A stretch of DNA of 64,000 bases from Limnothrix sp. CACIAM 69d (GCA_001913845.2 MKGP02000067.1:1-64000), one strand, 5' to 3'. Numbered from the stretch's first letter, positions 17,641 through 26,274 are shown. The notes: a model not told the origin generated them from the letters alone. Translations and numbers: made by a program.

Positions 17641-17995
17641 GGTTGCTACTCCTTAAAAGACCAACAGGAAATCTTAGCGGGACAGTTCTAGCTGGATCAG
17701 ACAGTGGGTTGAGGCGATGTTGCGCATAATAGCGCGACGAGTTGAAGCATAACCGCTCCCCGATCGGCTGCTGGGGTCAGTCCCAAATTGAGTTGGCAAT
17801 CATTTTCAATCTCTTTTCGCTCGATCTTTTTCTCATCAACGCCTTTTCAGGCATTTTCCAACGATTCAATCCCGTTTCACCCCCTGTGCAATCAACGTTC
17901 GATCGATGGGCAATTAACTGCAATTAACGTGCAATCAGCACTCAATTAGCGTTCAATCCACCTTCAAGACAACGCCCAATTAGCCCTTTTTCAGC
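17641..17995. promoter_or_regulatory. Divergent region between glmS and rsmE with short repeated units
   Basis: About 355 bases without a gene. AAGGAGT at 17648-17654 is the glmS ribosome binding site; it fixes the GTG start. From 17888 to about 17964 units of the form CAATTAACGT or CAATCAGCACT recur every 10-12 bases (17910, 17920, 17931, 17943 and 17954). Such spacing, about one helical turn, could present repeated protein-binding sites next to rsmE. No -10/-35 pair stands out. Confidence 0.45.
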
Positions 17996-18793
17996 ATGAA
18001 GGCACTCCAACGCTTGGCGATCGACCCGGCCCAATGGCATGAGGGCGAAATTCAGTTCACCGCCGACCAAGATCGCTATCTGCGGCGGGTGTTGCGGTTG
18101 GAACCAGGCGATCGACTGGTGGCCCTGCTGCCGGAGCCGATCGGGGAAAGCCGCTGGTGGTTGGTTGGTCTTGGGCCCACGGGAGCCACCGCCCTGAAAC
18201 CCCTGCCGGAGCCGATCGAGCCGATCCAAACCCTCACGCTGTTGGCGGCTTTGCCCAAGGGATCGGGGTTTGATGAGGTGGTGCGACAGGCGACGGAGTT
18301 AGGCGTAACGGAGATTGTGCCGGTGTTGAGCGATCGCACCCTAATGCAGCCCAATGGCAACCGGCTGGAGCGGTGGCGACGCATTGCCCGGGAAGCCGCC
18401 GAGCAATCCGAGCGGGCCGCAATCCCGACGGTGACCGATCCCCTGGCTTGGCCCGCCGCGATCGCCCAGATGGTCAAACACGACGGGCGGTTTCTTTGTG
18501 TAGCCAGGCGATCGGCTCCGCACCTTTGGCAGGCTTTGCAATTGCTGGCTGATTCTGACCCCACCCCCACCTCAGCCCAACCTCGGTCTCCACGGGCGAT
18601 CGCCCTGGCAGTGGGGCCAGAGGGAGGCTGGACTCCAACGGAGGTAGACCAGGCCTTGGCGGCCGGTTGGCAGGTGGTTTCCTTGGGTGGGCGGGTTTTG
18701 CGGGCCGTGACGGCTCCATTAGCGGCCCTGGCGGTTGTGAATGCTTGGGGCGAAACGATCGCCCATGAGCTGGCCCCCTCAGCCGTTGATTAA
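17996..18793 (+). CDS. rsmE: 16S rRNA (uracil1498-N3)-methyltransferase
   Basis: A 265-residue SPOUT-class enzyme that methylates N3 of U1498 in 16S rRNA in the small ribosomal subunit. The N-terminal PUA-like part contains DRYLRRVLRLEPGD. The catalytic half has KGSGFDEVVRQATELGV, the RWRRIAREAAEQSER helix, and the SAM-binding knot GPEGGWTPTE near 205 with LGGRVLRAVTAPL close to the end. All hallmark motifs are intact and the length is normal. The ATG at 17996 gives the expected start. Confidence 0.92.
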   Translation: MKALQRLAIDPAQWHEGEIQFTADQDRYLRRVLRLEPGDRLVALLPEPIGESRWWLVGLGPTGATALKPLPEPIEPIQTLTLLAALPKGSGFDEVVRQATELGVTEIVPVLSDRTLMQPNGNRLERWRRIAREAAEQSERAAIPTVTDPLAWPAAIAQMVKHDGRFLCVARRSAPHLWQALQLLADSDPTPTSAQPRSPRAIALAVGPEGGWTPTEVDQALAAGWQVVSLGGRVLRAVTAPLAALAVVNAWGETIAHELAPSAVD

Positions 18794-18869
18794 CCCCTGA
18801 TCATTATTCCCCGCTGGGTCGCTCACTCCATATCATTGCGGGATATCTAGACTTGGGTGGAAATTTGCC

Positions 18870-19811
18870 ATGTGTGCTGCTGCGATCGACCGAGGCCATT
18901 TGCTGACGGAGCAGGCCAACCCCAACAGCGAGGCGCTGGATCAACTGTCTTCCCTGGAACTGGTGGATTTGTTTAACCAGGAAGATGCCAAAACCCTGGC
19001 GGCGATCGCCCAAGCGCGGGAACCCCTGGCCCGGGCGATCGACCTCGCGGCAGCGGCCTTGGCCCAGGGCGGGCGACTGTTTTATATCGGCGCAGGCACC
19101 AGCGGCCGGCTGGGAGTGCTGGATGCGTCGGAATGTCCGCCCACCTTTTGCACGGATCCCGAACGGGTGCAGGGCATCATTGCCGGGGGGCCGCCAGCCC
19201 TGTTGCGCAGTTCCGAAGCCTTGGAAGATCGGGCCGAAGATGGAGCCGCGGCCATGGCCGAGCGATCGGTGGGCGATCGGGATTTGGTGGTGGGCATCAC
19301 GGCCGGCGGCACAACCCCCTACGTCCAAGGCGCGTTGATCGAGGCGGCCCACCGAGGGGCGAAAACAGTCTTTTTGGCCTGCGTCCCGATCGACCAAGTG
19401 CCGCCGCCCGGTGGCTCGGTGGATGTGGATTTGCGACTGCTGGTGGGGCCAGAAATCTTGGCCGGTTCCACCCGGCTGAAATCGGGAACCGTGACCAAAA
19501 TGGCCCTGAATATCCTGTCCACCGGGGCCATGGTCAAGCTGGGTAAGGTCTATGGCAATCGGATGGTGGATGTGTCCGTCACCAACAGCAAGCTCCGCGA
19601 TCGGGCAGTGCGCATGGTGCGCGACTTGGCAAACCTGAACCGTGCCGAGGCGGAAGATCTGCTGGATCGATCGGGCAACCGCGTCAAAACCGCCCTGTTG
19701 ATGCATTGGGCCGGAGTCGATCGGCCCCAAGCAGAGCAGTTCCTCACCCAAGGGGGCGGCCAACTGCGGCAGGCCTTGACCTTAGCCCAAAGCGCCAGCA
19801 GCCCCGCGTAA
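18870..19811 (+). CDS. murQ: N-acetylmuramic acid 6-phosphate etherase
   Basis: A 313-residue SIS-domain lyase that cleaves the lactyl ether of MurNAc 6-phosphate to GlcNAc 6-phosphate and D-lactate during cell-wall recycling. Diagnostic motifs are present: LTEQANPNSEALDQ near the N-terminus, YIGAGTSGRLGVLDASECPP, the glutamate region EDRAEDG, GITAGGTTPYV, and the C-terminal NRVKTALLMHWAGVD. It follows rsmE by 76 bases in the same direction. No anhMurNAc kinase or transporter is adjacent, so the source of its substrate is not shown here. Confidence 0.93.
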   Translation: MCAAAIDRGHLLTEQANPNSEALDQLSSLELVDLFNQEDAKTLAAIAQAREPLARAIDLAAAALAQGGRLFYIGAGTSGRLGVLDASECPPTFCTDPERVQGIIAGGPPALLRSSEALEDRAEDGAAAMAERSVGDRDLVVGITAGGTTPYVQGALIEAAHRGAKTVFLACVPIDQVPPPGGSVDVDLRLLVGPEILAGSTRLKSGTVTKMALNILSTGAMVKLGKVYGNRMVDVSVTNSKLRDRAVRMVRDLANLNRAEAEDLLDRSGNRVKTALLMHWAGVDRPQAEQFLTQGGGQLRQALTLAQSASSPA

Positions 19812-19897
19812 CGGTTCGGCAATCCCGATCCGCCCCGGCCAAGCAACTGCGATAGGATGGGGCGTACTGCATTCCTGAACTGAGACCGGAAACCGCC

Positions 19898-21409
19898 ATG
19901 CCCCTTGCCTCCGAAAATTTGGCAACCAGCGCGATCGCCCTCGCCGCCCTTGTCATTCTCGGCTGGGGGTTTTACCGGGCCCGCCCCTTCGGCAAGCTGG
20001 GCATTCTGGCTTGGCTGCAATCGGTGGCGCTGATGTTGCCCTGGTTGGCCTTCTTTGCGCTGTTTGCGGCCGGCGTTTATCTCAACCTGGCGGGCATTTT
20101 GTTGGTGTTGGCCCTGTCCACGGGGTTGTATATCTTCCTGGGCAACCGACTGCGGGCCGCAGCGAAGGAGTTGCCGCCGCCGAACCTTTCGGCCTTGGCC
20201 CATCCGGAAACCACCCCCGACGCGGAATCGGCCGCGATCGAAGGGGCCGCCGCCCCCAAACCGCCCACGCCGCCCCTGCCCGGAATGCCGGAGGTGGTTC
20301 CCATCCCCGCTGAAGACCTGAAAACCATTCAAGGCATCTTTGGCATTGACACATTTTTCATCACCGAAACCGTGCCTTACCAAGAAGGCGCAATCCTCAA
20401 GGGCAACCTGCGCGGGGAACCGGCGAAAGTCCATGCCAACTTAAGCCAAAAACTGACGGAGCGCCTGGGCGATCGCTACCGGCTGTTTTTGGTGGAAGGG
20501 CCCGACGAGCGGCCAACCTTTGTGGTGTTACCCAGCAGCACGGATCCTAAACCCGCTTCCCTGGGGCAAAAGCTGTTTGCGGTGGCCCTGATGATCGCCA
20601 CGATCGCCACCTGCCTGGAGTCGGCCGGGTTGCTGCAAGGGTTTGACCTGTTCTCCACGCCCGATCGGGTGATGGATAGCCTCCCGATCGCCCTGGGGCT
20701 GCTGTCAATTTTGGGCGTTCATGAACTGGGTCACCAAATCCTGGCCCGCAAACTGAACGTCAAACTCAGCTTGCCCTACTTCCTCCCCGTTTGGCAGATT
20801 GGCTCCTTTGGGGCCTTTAACCGGTTTGAATCTTTGCTGCCCAACCGCCAAAGCCTTTGTGATATTGCCTTGGCGGGGCCGGTGGCGGGTGGAACCCTGT
20901 CCCTGTTGCTGTTGTTGGTGGGGTTGGAGCTGTCGGGGCCGGGCAGCCCCTTCCAAATTCCCTCGGAATTTTTCCAAGGCTCCATTCTGGTGGGAACCCT
21001 GGCCAAGCTGGTGCTAGGGGCCAAGCTCCAGGCTTCCTTGGTGGATATTCACCCCCTCGTGGCGATCGGGTGGCTAGGGTTGGTGATTACGGCCATTAAC
21101 CTGATGCCCGCCGGTCAATTGGATGGGGGCCGCATTGTTCAAGCGATCTACGGCCGCAAAACCGCCCGCCGCACCACGATCGGGACAGTGGTGGTGTTGG
21201 CTTTGGCTTCTTTGGCCACGCCGTTGGCGCTCTATTGGGCCTTGGTGATTGCCTTTTTGGTACGCGACTTGGAGCGGCCCGCCCTGGAAGAACTGTCGGA
21301 GCCGGACGATGCCCGCGCGGCCTTGGGGCTGTTGATGTTGTTTTTGATGGTGGCGACCCTATTGCCCCTCACCCCCAGCCTGGCCGGGCGGTTGGGCATT
21401 GGCGGCTAG
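19898..21409 (+). CDS. Site-2 protease family (M50) metalloprotease, EGY-like
   Basis: A 503-residue integral membrane protein. The N-terminus has two membrane helices and a Pro/Ala-rich linker (about 100-130). A soluble region then carries the GNLRG motif typical of plant EGY and cyanobacterial relatives, in GAILKGNLRGEP (about 166-177). The zinc site is HELGH (H275 and H279), and the third ligand is in NLMPAGQLDGG (D near 409). Several further helices follow. Such proteases cut membrane-bound substrates within or near the membrane; targets of this branch in cyanobacteria are little known. It starts 86 bases after murQ on the same strand. Confidence 0.88.
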   Translation: MPLASENLATSAIALAALVILGWGFYRARPFGKLGILAWLQSVALMLPWLAFFALFAAGVYLNLAGILLVLALSTGLYIFLGNRLRAAAKELPPPNLSALAHPETTPDAESAAIEGAAAPKPPTPPLPGMPEVVPIPAEDLKTIQGIFGIDTFFITETVPYQEGAILKGNLRGEPAKVHANLSQKLTERLGDRYRLFLVEGPDERPTFVVLPSSTDPKPASLGQKLFAVALMIATIATCLESAGLLQGFDLFSTPDRVMDSLPIALGLLSILGVHELGHQILARKLNVKLSLPYFLPVWQIGSFGAFNRFESLLPNRQSLCDIALAGPVAGGTLSLLLLLVGLELSGPGSPFQIPSEFFQGSILVGTLAKLVLGAKLQASLVDIHPLVAIGWLGLVITAINLMPAGQLDGGRIVQAIYGRKTARRTTIGTVVVLALASLATPLALYWALVIAFLVRDLERPALEELSEPDDARAALGLLMLFLMVATLLPLTPSLAGRLGIGG

Positions 21410-21547
21410 GGCCAATCTCAAGACCTCCCAATCTCAAAACTTCATGGGTTCGAGCAATTCACAAGCACTTCATTGATTGCTGATTGCTGATACTGGTTGC
21501 TGGTCTCGAAATGCTTCTCCAGATGATCCATTCACAGGAGACCCCCT

Positions 21548-21841
21548 ATGACCCTGTTGCAACGACTGGAACACTACACCCAAGGGCGATCGACCGAAGT
21601 TTGGATTGTCCATGCGATCGTGGATGGCGAGCCGGATCAGGTGATGGTGTTTAAGGGCTTTTCCAGCTCCCTGATGCGCCCCACGGCCTTTGATCCGGAT
21701 GTGCCGGTTTTGCCGCCCGATGCCACGATTACAGCGGTCGATCAGGCCATGGCCCCTTTCAAGCCCACGGAGCCGCGCTATCTTGACCAGGGCCTCTCGA
21801 TCGACCATGTGGATGCGCTGCTGGCGGCGGCCGATTGCTAG
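21548..21841 (+). CDS. DUF7734-like conserved cyanobacterial protein
   Basis: A 97-residue soluble protein. The N-terminal half contains alternating strands (EVWIVHAIVDGEPDQVMVFKG), and the C-terminal half has FDPDVPVLPP and a helix ending in HVDALL. I recall this pattern from a small protein family conserved in cyanobacteria and plastids and now called DUF7734; function unknown. The ATG has AGGAG at 21537-21541, a good ribosome binding site. It lies between the M50 protease (same strand) and dgkA (opposite strand). Confidence 0.75.
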   Translation: MTLLQRLEHYTQGRSTEVWIVHAIVDGEPDQVMVFKGFSSSLMRPTAFDPDVPVLPPDATITAVDQAMAPFKPTEPRYLDQGLSIDHVDALLAAADC

Positions 21842-21868
21842 TTGTTCGGCCAGCGATTGGTTAGCCGC

Positions 21869-21916
21869 TGGTTTTGGGAATTACTGGTTTTGGAAATTAC
21901 TGGTTTTGGAAATTCA
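21869..21916. repeat. Three tandem copies of a 16-base unit
   Basis: TGGTTTTGGGAATTAC (21869-21884), TGGTTTTGGAAATTAC (21885-21900) and TGGTTTTGGAAATTCA (21901-21916). The array lies between two convergent genes, 27 bases after the DUF7734-like stop. Confidence 0.85.
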
Positions 21917-21930
21917 TAGTCTGAAATTCA

Positions 21931-21975
21931 GAGTCTGATCGTGGCGCTTTGAGCGCGAGACTTGTTTTCAGACTC
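21931..21975. terminator. Nested inverted repeat between convergent genes
   Basis: GAGTCTGA (21931-21938) pairs with TCAGACTC (21968-21975). Within it GCGCT (21944-21948) pairs with AGCGC (21952-21956). The right arm overlaps the dgkA stop codon. The position suits a shared terminator for the DUF7734-like gene and dgkA, but there is no T-run. Confidence 0.4.
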
Positions 21976-22411
21976 CCCACCAGCCCAAGGTGACCAGCAG
22001 CGGCGGCACCAGCAACACCACTCCCACCAACACCGCCACGATCGCCGCCATCAACACGGCCGCCGCTGCACAGTCCTTGGCGACCTTAGCCAAGTCGTGG
22101 TAGGTCTTGCCCACGGTCAGATCCACCACCGACTCGATCGCTGTATTCAACAACTCCAGCGCCAACACCAGCCCGATCGTTAAACCCACCAAGGCCAGCT
22201 CAACCGGGGGCCGCTGCAACCCCACTCCCAGCCCGATCGCCACCACCGCCACCACCGTATGGAGGCGGAAATTGCGTTGGGTCAAAAACGTATGCACCAA
22301 CCCCGCACCGGCATAGCGAAAGCTAATCAGCAAATTGGGGGCAATTTTCCAAGCTTGGTCGCGGCGGGTGGCGGATGGTGAAGGTTTTTGGGGTTTCTGT
22401 GAATCGTTCAT
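21968..22411 (-). CDS. dgkA: Diacylglycerol/undecaprenol kinase family protein
   Basis: A 147-residue membrane protein if it starts at ATG 22411 (MNDSQKPQKPS). The frame is open to 22519, but those extra residues are Arg-rich and look non-coding. Three hydrophobic helices are visible. The family signature lies between helices 2 and 3, in ALELLNTAIESVVDL, with the conserved Glu and Asn of the catalytic site, and AKDCAAAAVL follows. In Gram-positive bacteria this family phosphorylates undecaprenol; the cyanobacterial substrate could be either lipid. It is the last gene of the DUF3285-ybeY-dgkA unit; ybeY next to dgkA is a widespread pairing. No Shine-Dalgarno is seen. Confidence 0.85.
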   Translation of the reverse strand: MNDSQKPQKPSPSATRRDQAWKIAPNLLISFRYAGAGLVHTFLTQRNFRLHTVVAVVAIGLGVGLQRPPVELALVGLTIGLVLALELLNTAIESVVDLTVGKTYHDLAKVAKDCAAAAVLMAAIVAVLVGVVLLVPPLLVTLGWWGV

Positions 22412-22602
22412 CAAAGCTGACGACGGATGACGGGGAACCCGACGGGCACGCGGCGGAACATCCAAGGCGGCGCGACGGAAAACAGACAGCAGGAGTCGGC
22501 GGAATCTCAACAACATCAAAAATTCAAAAGATCAACCAGTTGGTGATCAACCCAGCGGTCAACCCAGCGTCGAGATCCGTCCGGGCCTCGACGCATAGGT
22601 TT

Positions 22603-23238
22603 TTATCCGGCCAATAGCTTGGCGCGATCGACCTGTGGGGTCAATCCAACCGCTTGGAGCAGGGCCGTTTGCCGATCGAGCATTTGGTTGAGTTCCGGCT
22701 CCGTGGGGTGATCCCAACCCAACAGGTGCAAGAATCCATGGGCCGCCAACCAGGCTAACTCCGTGGTCAGGTCATGGCCCGCTTCGGTGGCCTGGCGTTG
22801 GGCCGTTTCCACGGAAATCACCACATCGCCCAGCTCGATCGCCCAGTCCCCCAATTCTGCATCGTCCACCTCTTCAAGATCGGCGAAATCCACCTCGGGC
22901 GCTTCCCACTCCAAGGCCGCAAAGGCCAGCACATCCGTGGGCCGATCGACCTGGCGAAACTCGGAATTCAGTTGATGGATTTCCCGATCGCCCGTTAACC
23001 GCAAGCTCAATTCCAGCGAGGGCAGTTGGCCCGCTTCATCCGCCTGATCCGCCAGATAGGGCATGTCCTGGGGCGATCGGGCATCCAACTGAGCCAACCA
23101 GGTTTCAAACCAACCTTGCCAAGTGCTGTCCGCGATCGCCACGGTTAGGGGACTGTAGCCCGTTGGCTGATCCTGCACACAGACGTAAATCGGTGCGTCG
23201 TCGTCCACTTCCGCCAGCTCCATTTCAAATTCGCGCAT
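22603..23238 (-). CDS. ybeY: Endoribonuclease YbeY, rRNA maturation factor
   Basis: A 211-residue zinc endoribonuclease for 16S rRNA 3'-end processing and ribosome quality control. The zinc triad is in HGFLHLLGWDH (H167, H171 and H177). Upstream conserved parts are LNSEFRQVDRPTDVLAF and GDVVISVETA. It is longer than the E. coli enzyme (about 155 residues) because of an extended N-terminus and an acidic insert (EAPEVDFADLEEVDDAELG), as often seen in cyanobacteria. Met1 and Met6 are both possible starts. It lies 26 bases downstream of the DUF3285 gene. Confidence 0.92.
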   Translation of the reverse strand: MREFEMELAEVDDDAPIYVCVQDQPTGYSPLTVAIADSTWQGWFETWLAQLDARSPQDMPYLADQADEAGQLPSLELSLRLTGDREIHQLNSEFRQVDRPTDVLAFAALEWEAPEVDFADLEEVDDAELGDWAIELGDVVISVETAQRQATEAGHDLTTELAWLAAHGFLHLLGWDHPTEPELNQMLDRQTALLQAVGLTPQVDRAKLLAG

Positions 23239-23264
23239 AGTTTTGGGCCCCGGGAGAGCGGATC

Positions 23265-23441
23265 CTAGCGGGTGAGATAAGCCAAGCCCACCAACGCCCC
23301 CAACAGGACGATCGTGGTGAGGGCAAAGTGCTGGAGGGATTTGCCCCCCTTGCGCACCATGTTCCGCATGGCCAACTTCACGTAGCTGGGCGGTGGTTCC
23401 AAGGGGGAAAGGTTGGGGGGCGTTTCGGTTTCGGGAGCCAT
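23265..23441 (-). CDS. DUF3285 small membrane protein
   Basis: A 58-residue protein starting MAPETETPPNLSP at ATG 23441. The conserved core PPPSYVKLAMRNMVRKG is followed by one C-terminal membrane helix (about 38-57) ending LAYLTR. This matches the cyanobacterial DUF3285 family; function unknown. The frame is open to 23600, but the longer version would overlap trmH and contains a low-quality N-terminus. It heads the minus-strand unit with ybeY and dgkA. Confidence 0.8.
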   Translation of the reverse strand: MAPETETPPNLSPLEPPPSYVKLAMRNMVRKGGKSLQHFALTTIVLLGALVGLAYLTR

Positions 23442-23574
23442 GGAAAAACTCTGGAAAAGCTTGCGGATTGGGAAGAAATTGAATCGAGTGGCGTTGCGGG
23501 TGGCCCTGGGGTCACCGCCCCGCTCGATCGTCAATGGTACAGGAGCAAGATTGGCCACAACCGATCGACCTCCC

Positions 23575-24312
23575 CTAAATCCATCCCCGATCGCGCCCAA
23601 ATTGCATCACCAATTGATCGCCCGCCTTCAGGGACTTCACAAGCCAATCCAGTTGCAATCGGGCCTGGGCTGCCGCATCCAAGGCCCAATCAGGGCGATC
23701 GGCCCGCAACCGTGTGGTCAGGTCATAGAGGCACAGGGCCACGCTCACGGAAATGTTGAAACTTTCGCTGAAGCCAAACATCGGAATCACCGCGTAGTGA
23801 TCCGCCAGTTCCAAGGCTTCCGGCGTGAGGCCCGTTAACTCTGTGCCAAACAAAATGGCCAAGGGCCGATCGATGGGCACGGCCTGAATGGTGGTGCTGC
23901 GTTCGTGGGGCGTGGTGGCCACCAGGGTATAGCCCTTGGCTTTGAGATCTTGCAAACAGCGGGCCGTGTTTGAGGGGCCAGGAGTTGGCGCGGCTTCTCG
24001 GTAATGCCGCAGGGTTAACCAGCGATCGGCCCCAATGCTCACCCCCCGGTTCGGTGCAAACTGATTGCGCGTTTCAATCACATGCACGTCTTGAATGCCG
24101 AAGCCATCGCAACTGCGCAGCACAGCGCTGGCGTTGTGAGGTTGATAAAGATCCTCCAGCACCACGGTGATTTGGCGGGTGCGCTGGGCAATGACCGACT
24201 GAATGCGCCCCCAGCGATCGGGCGTGACAAAGGTGCAGAGATGATCGATCAAAGCCTGGCGATCGGTCGGGGTCAAACGGTCAAGATCAATGGCAGCAGC
24301 GGGCATGGGCAA
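23575..24312 (-). CDS. trmH: tRNA (guanosine(18)-2'-O)-methyltransferase
   Basis: A 245-residue SPOUT enzyme for 2'-O-methylation of G18 in tRNA. Motif 1 is LYQPHNASAVLRSCDGFGI, with the catalytic Arg and the Asn of NASA. Motif 2 is FGTELTGLTPEAL. Motif 3 is PMFGFSESFNISVSVALCLY. The C-terminal helix (LQLDWLVKSLKAGD) is also typical. Its stop lies 134 bases before the DUF3285 start on the same strand, so read-through into that unit is possible. Confidence 0.92.
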   Translation of the reverse strand: MPMPAAAIDLDRLTPTDRQALIDHLCTFVTPDRWGRIQSVIAQRTRQITVVLEDLYQPHNASAVLRSCDGFGIQDVHVIETRNQFAPNRGVSIGADRWLTLRHYREAAPTPGPSNTARCLQDLKAKGYTLVATTPHERSTTIQAVPIDRPLAILFGTELTGLTPEALELADHYAVIPMFGFSESFNISVSVALCLYDLTTRLRADRPDWALDAAAQARLQLDWLVKSLKAGDQLVMQFGRDRGWI

Positions 24313-24413
24313 GCGATCGGCAGAACCTGCCCATCATAAGGCGATCGCCCCTGGCTTCGCCCCTCGCTAAAATGAAGTCAATCTGTGCCTATCTCCCAGA
24401 GGTTGCCATCAGC

Positions 24414-25247
24414 ATGGTTATCAGCACTGAGGTTTCCCAGGCTTCTCCCGCTCATCGGCCGGGCGATCGCCCAGATCCACCCTTCAACCCAAGCTCCGCC
24501 GAGCACCGAGCGATCGAACAGCAGTACCCTTCCTGCGATGGACAGCCCATGGCCGAAAACACGGAGCATTTTGACTGGATTGCCAAGTTCAAAGCCAACC
24601 TAGAGCTGCTGTTTGCGCAAGATCCACAGGTGTTTGTGGCCGGCGACTTGCTCTGGTATCCCGTGGAAGGCGACCCCAAACAGCGCCAAGCCCCCGACAC
24701 CATGGTTGTGTTTGGGCGGCCCAAGGGCCCGCGCAGTTCCTATTTGCAATGGCGAGAAGCGGGAATTGCGCCGCAGGTGGTGGTGGAAATTCTGTCGCCG
24801 GGCAATCGGTTTGGCGAAATGCTCAAGAAATTTCAGTTTTACGATCGCTTTGGCGTTGAGGAGTATTACCTCTACGACTATGGACGCAATGAGTTAACCG
24901 TTTGGGTGCGATCGCCCGAAACCAGCCAACTGGCGGAAGTGGAGTTTGGGCAAACCTGGACGAGTCCCCGCACTGCGGTGCAATTCCACCTGAGCGCCGA
25001 TCGGTTGGCTTTGATTCGCCCCGATGGCCGGCCATTTTTGAGTTTTGTGGAACTCGACCAGGAACGACAGGCGGCGGTGGACTTGGCCAGCCAAGAACGC
25101 CAACGGGCAGAACAGGAGCGCCAACGGACGGAACAGGAACGCCAGCGAGCAGAACAAGAACGCCAACGGGCAGAACAGGAACGCCAACGGGCCGATCGCC
25201 TGGCGGCCCTGCTGCGGGCCCAAGGAATCAACCCCGACCAGCTTTGA
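24414..25247 (+). CDS. Uma2-family endonuclease-like protein with heptad-repeat tail
   Basis: A 277-residue member of the Uma2 (DUF820) family, abundant in cyanobacteria and assigned to the PD-(D/E)XK nuclease fold. The fold is seen in QAPDTMVVFG (catalytic Asp) and VVVEILSPGNRFGE (catalytic Glu), followed by YDRFGVEEYYLYD. The C-terminal 50 residues are a coiled coil of repeated QERQRAE heptads ending in RADRLAALLRAQGINPDQL. The chosen ATG 24414 has AGAGG about 11 bases upstream; an earlier ATG at 24372 in the same frame is possible. Cellular role and any target are unknown; many copies usually exist per genome. Confidence 0.82.
   Translation: MVISTEVSQASPAHRPGDRPDPPFNPSSAEHRAIEQQYPSCDGQPMAENTEHFDWIAKFKANLELLFAQDPQVFVAGDLLWYPVEGDPKQRQAPDTMVVFGRPKGPRSSYLQWREAGIAPQVVVEILSPGNRFGEMLKKFQFYDRFGVEEYYLYDYGRNELTVWVRSPETSQLAEVEFGQTWTSPRTAVQFHLSADRLALIRPDGRPFLSFVELDQERQAAVDLASQERQRAEQERQRTEQERQRAEQERQRAEQERQRADRLAALLRAQGINPDQL
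25092..25196 (+). repeat. 21-base tandem repeat (5 units) coding the Uma2 coiled coil
   Basis: Five in-frame 21-base units starting at 25092, 25113, 25134, 25155 and 25176, each coding a close variant of QERQRAE. The copies differ at a few third positions. Units 4 and 5 are most alike. Confidence 0.85.
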
Positions 25248-25353
25248 CATCTTCTCAGTAATAAATCAACGGGAATAAATCAACGGGCATTCTCCAAGGA
25301 TGTATGGGCCGATGGTGATACCATCGGACAGCCTTCTTTGTCCCTTGTTTGCT

Positions 25354-26274
25354 ATGCCCTTGAAGGATTTTGAGCAAGACTCAGCCGGCCGTCACTTCAG
25401 TTCCTCGCCGGCCACCCTCACTACCGAGGCAGACTCCTCGATCGCCCGAGAATGGTGGGTGGAGCGTTGGCTAGATCTGCTCAATGGCTATCGCTTCAAG
25501 AAGCGGCTGGAACGGGCCCGGGACTATGCTCGCCAAGGCCATGTGCTGAGTATTGATTTTAAAAATGCCAAGGTGATTGCCCGCGTTCAGGGCACGGAAC
25601 CGGAACCCTATCGCGTGTCCCTGTCGATCGACCCGTTCACCGATGAGGATTGGGCGGCGGTGGCAGAAACCCTGGCCCAACAGGCGGGTTTTGCGGCCAA
25701 GCTGTTGGCGGGTGAAATGCCCCAGTCGATCGAGCGGGCCTTTGCCACTAATGGTCTGTCCCTGTTTCCCTTTGCCTTGGGCGACATTCACAGCCAATGC
25801 ACCTGTCCGGACAAGGCCAACCCCTGCAAGCACATCGGCGCGGTGTATTACCGGCTGGGCGATCGGTTCAGTGATGATCCCTTTGTGTTGTTTCAACTGC
25901 GGGGCCGCACTCAGCAGCAGTTGCTCCAAGCATTGCGGGAGGTGCGATCGCGCCTGGTGGCGGAACTGCCTGAACCCATTGTCGCCAGTGAGCCGATCGC
26001 CCTGGAGCCGATCGACCCGCAAACCCCGATCGCCCCGGCCACCGTCCCCGTGAACCTCCAGCAGTTTTGGGACTATGACCAACCCTTGGAACCATCCCTG
26101 GTGGTAATTACGCCGCCGGCCGATGGTGACACCCCCCTCAGCCTCCTGGGGCCCTTGCCCTTACCGACGGACGGCACCACGGACAATCGATCGACCCAAA
26201 AAGTGGTGACCCAATACCTGGAAGATGTGTATCGGACGGCAGGCCAGGCGGCCACCGTGGCGGCCCTGTCCTAA
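25354..26274 (+). CDS. SWIM zinc-finger protein
   Basis: A 306-residue protein if it starts at ATG 25354 (MPLKDFEQDS); an ATG at 25300 in frame is possible. The zinc motif CxCx(7)CxH is seen in CTCPDKANPCKHIGAVYYRL (C near 149). An upstream strand-rich region (YRVSLSIDPFTDEDW) is the usual companion part. The C-terminal half has Ile/Pro-rich repeats and no known domain. SWIM proteins of this kind are often encoded near SNF2-type helicases, but none is adjacent here. Nucleic-acid or protein binding is inferred from the motif. It sits between the Uma2 gene and cbiET, both on the same strand. Confidence 0.78.
   Translation: MPLKDFEQDSAGRHFSSSPATLTTEADSSIAREWWVERWLDLLNGYRFKKRLERARDYARQGHVLSIDFKNAKVIARVQGTEPEPYRVSLSIDPFTDEDWAAVAETLAQQAGFAAKLLAGEMPQSIERAFATNGLSLFPFALGDIHSQCTCPDKANPCKHIGAVYYRLGDRFSDDPFVLFQLRGRTQQQLLQALREVRSRLVAELPEPIVASEPIALEPIDPQTPIAPATVPVNLQQFWDYDQPLEPSLVVITPPADGDTPLSLLGPLPLPTDGTTDNRSTQKVVTQYLEDVYRTAGQAATVAALS

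Noticed and set aside
17641-17995. glmS ribozyme upstream of glmS
   Set aside because: No part resembles the ribozyme core, and an AAGGAGT ribosome binding site lies close to the start.
25092-25196. CRISPR-like array
   Set aside because: Units are contiguous without spacers and code heptads in frame within the Uma2 gene.
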